Source: Alphaproteobacteria bacterium (GTDB lineage: Bacteria; Pseudomonadota; Alphaproteobacteria; Rhodobacterales; Rhodobacteraceae). From it: a DNA stretch of 55,823 bases. Under the pieces are notes generated by a model. It did not search any database, was not told the origin of the DNA, and worked only from the letters and a program-made list of their open reading frames with translations. Location: contig JAUHWP010000007.1 of assembly GCA_030424645.1 (NCBI GenBank), positions 1 through 55,823 of the forward strand, read 5' to 3'. Of the stretch, positions 51,619 through 55,823 are shown in pieces. A program made the translations under genes and the position numbers. Every line of letters begins with the position of its first letter. The first letter of the stretch is position 1.

Positions 51619-54600
51619 TTATGCTTTCTGAAGCAACAGCTTATTCAGGACATCACCAATTTGAATGATTGCGGGTTCGGTCATCATGGTAAAGTGATCG
51701 CAATCGAATTCACGAATGTTTATCGGGCCGTCGATATAGCGATCCCAGCCAAGGTCGGGCCCGGCCGCAATGAACAATGTGCCTGCCTTGCGGGCCTTGA
51801 ACAGTGTGACAGCGGCGTCCTGAACCGGTGTGTCATATCTGGTTTGCGCGTCGACAAACGCGTCGGTCATGCGCTGGCCGATCAACTCGTCCGGCAGGCG
51901 GTCGCCTGCGGTCAGGTGCTGCCGGATAAGTTCGGCATTGCGCCGGTCCTCGTCCCGGCCCCGGCGGCGCTCGCGCCAGCCCAGGGCGAATTCCAGATCC
52001 CATTTGCGCGCGGCCCACAGTTTTTGGGCCAGCGACAGGGGCTTGTGCGACATGTGCGGGGCAATCGTATCGAAATAGACCAGCGTTTCGACCTTTTCCC
52101 CCGCGTCGCGCAACTGTCGCATCATCTCATAGGCGACCACGCCGCCGCCGGAATAACCCGACAGCCGATAAGGCCCGACCGGCTGATAATCCCGCACCGC
52201 CCGCAGATAGCGTTCGGCCATGGCTTCGATGGTGTCGTCGACCTCGGCACCGCCATCGGAGCCCAGGGCGCGCAGTCCGACGAAGGGGATGCTGGGGTCA
52301 AGAAAGCCCGCCAGCGGGCGGAAGTTCAGGATGTTCCCCCCGGCCCCGTGGATGCAATAGAACGGCCGCACATATTCCGACCCCTTGGTGATCACCACCA
52401 GCGGGCTCCAAGGTGCAGCCGACGGTTTGCGGCCCTGGTCGGGGGTGTCGGTGGCAGGGATGTCGGAAACCGCGATCCCCGCCTTGTCGCGCACCAGCGC
52501 GGCCAATGTTGCGATGGTCGGCGCTTCGAACAAGGTCGCCAGCGGCAGGGACAGTTCGTATTCCTTGCGGATGCGCCCGAACATGCGCACCGCGCTGAGC
52601 GAATGACCGCCAAGGTCGAAGAAATCATCGTCGGGGCCGACCCCGTCGATGCCAAGGATCTCGCCCCAGATGTCGGCCAGTCGGGCGGCCACCGGGTCGG
52701 CAATCGCACCGCCCGACCCGCTGCGCTTTTCACCGGCCTTCGCGGGTTTGTTCGCTTCGGCCATCGCCAGCGCCACAAGGTCGAGCGAGGTGGGCGACAC
52801 CACCAGGTGCTTTCCCGGATGGTCGAAGGCACGGGCAAAGACGGCGGCGGATTCCCGGTCGCGAATGCCGGTCGCCAGAAGCTGGTCGGTCAGGCGCGGT
52901 GCTTTGCCTTCAACCGACAATTGCGCCCGGTCGATGGCCCGCAGCGCCAGATGTTCGATGACCATCAGGGGCGTGCCATGCTCGTCGGTGATCAGCACAT
53001 CGAAGGCGGCAAAGGCGCCCGGCGTTTCGGCCACCTTGCGTGCCCGGCTGATCACGCGGGTTGGCAGCGGCGCAAAGATTCGCACCCGTTCCGCGGACAT
53101 GGGCGCATAGATCGGGTGATCGCTTGTCAGGTCCAACAGGCCCAGCCCGAATGTCGCGGCCATATCCAGAAGGGCCGGATGCAACGGGTGGGTTGCAACA
53201 TCGTCGGCAAAGGCCGGGGACAGATGAAAATGACCCTCGATCACCTCGGCGTTGCGGCGGGTATCGGTCACGCAATCCCAGCGCGGCCCGAACCCGATCA
53301 GGTCTTCCTGCGTGGCGCGGGCATCGCGCGCAACCGGCAACAGTTCGGTGGTGCGGACCAGATCGTCGGGCAGGGCCTGATCCGGCGTGCGCACGATCCT
53401 GATCCGCATCTGCGCATGATCGGTCATATGCGTGTCGCTGCCCAGCCGGCTTTCGACCTTCAGGTCATAGCCATCCCGCACCGGGTGCAGCGACACCTCC
53501 ATCATGCGCGGCAACCCGTCGCTGAACACCATCGGCTGGGTCAGTGACAGGGCGGTGATTTCGAACGGTTTGCCGTTCAGCACCCGGCGTGCCGCCTCGT
53601 AGGCCAGTTCCATATAGGCGGTGCCGGGCAGAACGGGATGACCGGCCACGACATGTTCGGCCAGCTCCCATGCCCGTTCGGGGTCCAGCAGGCGCCGGAA
53701 GACGATTTTCTGCCCGTCGGTGTCTTCGCGATCACCCAGAATGTTCCGGTCATCGCGGGATTGTGCATGCCCGTAGGCGCGGGCGGCCATGCCGCTGTCG
53801 CGCCACGTGCCCCAGGCAATCGACAGGCCATCCGGGCGTGACGCGGCCAGCGCATCGACCGCCGCGTTGCCCGCGACATAGCCCACCTGCCCCGGTGGTC
53901 CGACCTCGACCGAGGTCGACGAGATCGTGGCGAACACATCCAGGCTGCCTGCGGGCAACAGGCGGTCAAGAAGTGCACCACCCTGCAGTTTCGGGGCCAT
54001 GACCTGCGCGGCATCCGCGGCGGATCGTGCCGCCAGTGGCGCATCGTCCAGAAGGCCCGCCGCATGGATCACACCGTTCAGACCGCCGAAGCGGTCGTGA
54101 ATACGGTCGAGGGCATCGCGCAGTGCGGCGTCGTCCGTCACATCGGCGCCCAGCATCAGAAGCGCGCCCCCGGCGGCGGTAATCTCGGCCTCAAGCACCG
54201 GGTCGGGTTGGGCCGAGCGCGACAGCAGGGCGATATTCGCCCCGGCTGTCCCGGCCAGCCACAGCGCCATCTGGCGCCCGATGCCGCCGGTGCCCCCGGT
54301 GATCAGATAGGTGCCCCCGTGCCGCAGTCGTCGCGGCAGGTTCGCAGCTGTCGGTTCCGGTTGGGGCGCAAGCGCGCGACGGCGCACCAGGCGTTCCCCG
54401 CCGGCCCGCAGCGCCACCAGATCGTCCGGGCTGCTTTGCGCCACTTCGGCCAACAGGTGTGCGGCGCAATCGGCCCCTTCGGGCGGCAGGTCGACAAGCA
54501 CCGCACCAAGCCCCGGCACCTCGCGCGGGGCCGAGCGGGCCACGCCCAGCAATGCCGCGTTGCCTGGAATGACCGGGGTGTCATTCGCAAGCGCGGCGAT

Positions 54601-55823
54601 CTGGCGGGTCGCAAGGCCCAGCCGCGTGCCGGGGGGCACCTCGGCCTGTTGCAACATGCGGGCAAGGTCATAGGCGTTTTCGAACACCTTGCCTCCGGCC
54701 AGCGGCCATAGCGACAGGATGCGCGGCGGCACGTCGCCCAGGGCCTGCCCCAGCAGGTCGTAATCTTCGGCCCTGTCCGGGTTCATCACATACCCGTCGT
54801 CGGTCGCGGCGAACCCGTCGCCCGCCACCACGCGGATCACCTGCGCCCCGGCAGACCGCAGCGTGTCCAGCACCTGCGCCGACAGGGCGTCGTCATTGGC
54901 AAAGACAAGCCATGGCCCCGACAGGTCGGGCGCCAGCCCGGCCCGCGGTGCGGCCCGCCATGTGAGCGTTTCGAACCACATGTCGATGTCGTCAATCCGG
55001 GGAATGGTCAGGGCGTCGTCATCCGCGCGGCCCTCAGCCCCCTTGCCGGGCTCGATCCAATGGCGCTGTTTTTCAAACGCATAGGTGGGCAGCGATACCC
55101 GCTGGCCTGATGTTGCAACGGCGTTCGACCAGTCGATCTGGTGCCCCGCCGCCCACACTCCACCGAAGGCGGCCAGCGCCGCGCCGTATTCATCCGCCGT
55201 ATCCGTCACGGCCGGTGCCGAGGGCAGGATCGCTGCCGCCGGATGCGCGCTGACCGCCGCGCCCACCAACGGGCCAAGGGTCTGGCCGGGTCCGACTTCA
55301 ATCACGATCCGGTTCGGGGCATCCAGGGCGGCGGCCACTGAATCGGTGAAGCGCACGGTGTGACGCAAATGCCGGACCCAGTACTCGGCGCTGGCCAGAT
55401 CGTCCCCGCGCGCCCAGTCCCCGCGCAGCGAGGATACCATGGGCACCACGGGTTGGGTAAACCGAATGCCGTCAAAGCCCGCCCGGAATCGATCGAGCTG
55501 CCCATCCAGCTGGCGCGAATGGGCGGCCACGTCTATGTGGATGCGCCGGGCCTCGATCCCCTTGGCGGCCAGATCGGTCTCGAACGCTTCGATATCGGCC
55601 AGCGGGCCGGACACAACGGTGGTTTCGGCGGTGTTGATCGCCGCAATGTCCAGACCATCGGGCAGGATCGTGCGGGTGTCTTCAACAGGAAGCGGCACGG
55701 TGGTCATGGCGCCGGCCGGGGCGGCATCCATCACCTGCCCGCGCAACGTCACGATGGCCAGCGCATCGGGCAGGGTCATGGTCCCCGCGACCACCGCACC
55801 CGCATATTCGCCGACACTGTGGG
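51619..55823 (-). CDS. Type I polyketide synthase, C-terminal part (AT-KR-DH-ACP-TE), 5' end outside the window
   Basis: The open frame runs off the right edge; 1401 or so residues are visible. At the very edge HSVGEYAGA is the acyltransferase active-site motif (GHSxGE), and the AT runs to about 250 residues in. The order then is: KR with LITGGTGGIGR and ISSTSVEVGPPGQVGYVAGNAA; DH with HVVAGHPVLPG and HPALLDMAA; ACP with DLGGHSLSA; and a thioesterase with CIHGAGGN, GYSGGGVVAYE and a late DCDHFTMM His. The terminal TE would release the chain. A ketosynthase must lie upstream. The KR-before-DH order is unusual for bacterial PKS modules. No terminator was seen before the nos promoter. Confidence 0.9.
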   Translation of the reverse strand, partial: HSVGEYAGAVVAGTMTLPDALAIVTLRGQVMDAAPAGAMTTVPLPVEDTRTILPDGLDIAAINTAETTVVSGPLADIEAFETDLAAKGIEARRIHIDVAAHSRQLDGQLDRFRAGFDGIRFTQPVVPMVSSLRGDWARGDDLASAEYWVRHLRHTVRFTDSVAAALDAPNRIVIEVGPGQTLGPLVGAAVSAHPAAAILPSAPAVTDTADEYGAALAAFGGVWAAGHQIDWSNAVATSGQRVSLPTYAFEKQRHWIEPGKGAEGRADDDALTIPRIDDIDMWFETLTWRAAPRAGLAPDLSGPWLVFANDDALSAQVLDTLRSAGAQVIRVVAGDGFAATDDGYVMNPDRAEDYDLLGQALGDVPPRILSLWPLAGGKVFENAYDLARMLQQAEVPPGTRLGLATRQIAALANDTPVIPGNAALLGVARSAPREVPGLGAVLVDLPPEGADCAAHLLAEVAQSSPDDLVALRAGGERLVRRRALAPQPEPTAANLPRRLRHGGTYLITGGTGGIGRQMALWLAGTAGANIALLSRSAQPDPVLEAEITAAGGALLMLGADVTDDAALRDALDRIHDRFGGLNGVIHAAGLLDDAPLAARSAADAAQVMAPKLQGGALLDRLLPAGSLDVFATISSTSVEVGPPGQVGYVAGNAAVDALAASRPDGLSIAWGTWRDSGMAARAYGHAQSRDDRNILGDREDTDGQKIVFRRLLDPERAWELAEHVVAGHPVLPGTAYMELAYEAARRVLNGKPFEITALSLTQPMVFSDGLPRMMEVSLHPVRDGYDLKVESRLGSDTHMTDHAQMRIRIVRTPDQALPDDLVRTTELLPVARDARATQEDLIGFGPRWDCVTDTRRNAEVIEGHFHLSPAFADDVATHPLHPALLDMAATFGLGLLDLTSDHPIYAPMSAERVRIFAPLPTRVISRARKVAETPGAFAAFDVLITDEHGTPLMVIEHLALRAIDRAQLSVEGKAPRLTDQLLATGIRDRESAAVFARAFDHPGKHLVVSPTSLDLVALAMAEANKPAKAGEKRSGSGGAIADPVAARLADIWGEILGIDGVGPDDDFFDLGGHSLSAVRMFGRIRKEYELSLPLATLFEAPTIATLAALVRDKAGIAVSDIPATDTPDQGRKPSAAPWSPLVVITKGSEYVRPFYCIHGAGGNILNFRPLAGFLDPSIPFVGLRALGSDGGAEVDDTIEAMAERYLRAVRDYQPVGPYRLSGYSGGGVVAYEMMRQLRDAGEKVETLVYFDTIAPHMSHKPLSLAQKLWAARKWDLEFALGWRERRRGRDEDRRNAELIRQHLTAGDRLPDELIGQRMTDAFVDAQTRYDTPVQDAAVTLFKARKAGTLFIAAGPDLGWDRYIDGPINIREFDCDHFTMMTEPAIIQIGDVLNKLLLQKA

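Overview
The window looks like the chromosome of a high-GC alphaproteobacterium of the Rhodobacteraceae/Roseobacter type. The grounds are the base composition, the roseobacter-style purine (xdhABC-permease-guaD) locus, the clade I (Tat-exported) nitrous oxide reductase cluster, the TamA/TamB pair, and many 4-base ATGA/GTGA stop-start overlaps inside operons. No tRNA, rRNA, CRISPR or intact mobile element was seen. The only mobile trace is a short IS30-family remnant near 28.9 kb.

Layout. (1) 1-203: tail of a probable solute-binding protein. (2) 228-7905 (minus): purine catabolism operon xdhA-xdhB-xdhC-NCS2 permease-guaD, with a divergent LysR regulator at 8074-9033 and an intrinsic terminator just before guaD. 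(3) 9061-13490 (minus): glutaryl-CoA dehydrogenase, a fused two-component TPP-dependent E1 dehydrogenase, and an acyltransferase-like protein. (4) 13634-28595: a catabolic block holding a PreA-like flavin/Fe-S reductase, cupin, amidase, DUF2848 protein, FdxA-type ferredoxin, ferredoxin reductase, a three-gene molybdenum hydroxylase (its Fe-S subunit fused to a CoxG domain), a MarR regulator, and a five-gene LivHMGFK-type ABC importer. (5) 28618-29001: terminator and IS30 remnant. (6) 29030-36687: an unfamiliar surface-glycan or small-molecule cluster with a glycosyltransferase/alpha-beta-hydrolase fusion, methyltransferase, P-loop kinase, Asn-synthase-like protein and a two-module GT2 protein. 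(7) 36929-42525: tamA-tamB. (8) 42534-51496 (minus): a Cys-rich DUF2946-like gene followed by nosRZDFYLX, with an FNR/NnrR-type box upstream. (9) 51619-55823 (minus): the C-terminal part of a type I PKS, in the order AT-KR-DH-ACP-TE, running off the window.

The most interesting part is block 4. A recurring 12-16 base motif (core GYATACTYCCT, usually preceded by ACGTA) occurs upstream of the PreA-like operon, the ferredoxin, the molybdenum hydroxylase, marR itself and the liv operon, and once inside the start of the binding-protein gene. This marks the block as one MarR regulon. The gene content suggests uptake, Mo-dependent hydroxylation, ferredoxin-driven ring reduction and amide hydrolysis of an N-heterocyclic or similar compound. 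The adjacent gcdH operon, whose start faces one of the motif sites, may process a C5 dicarboxylate product. The substrate is not known from the sequence; nicotinate-like compounds are one hypothesis.
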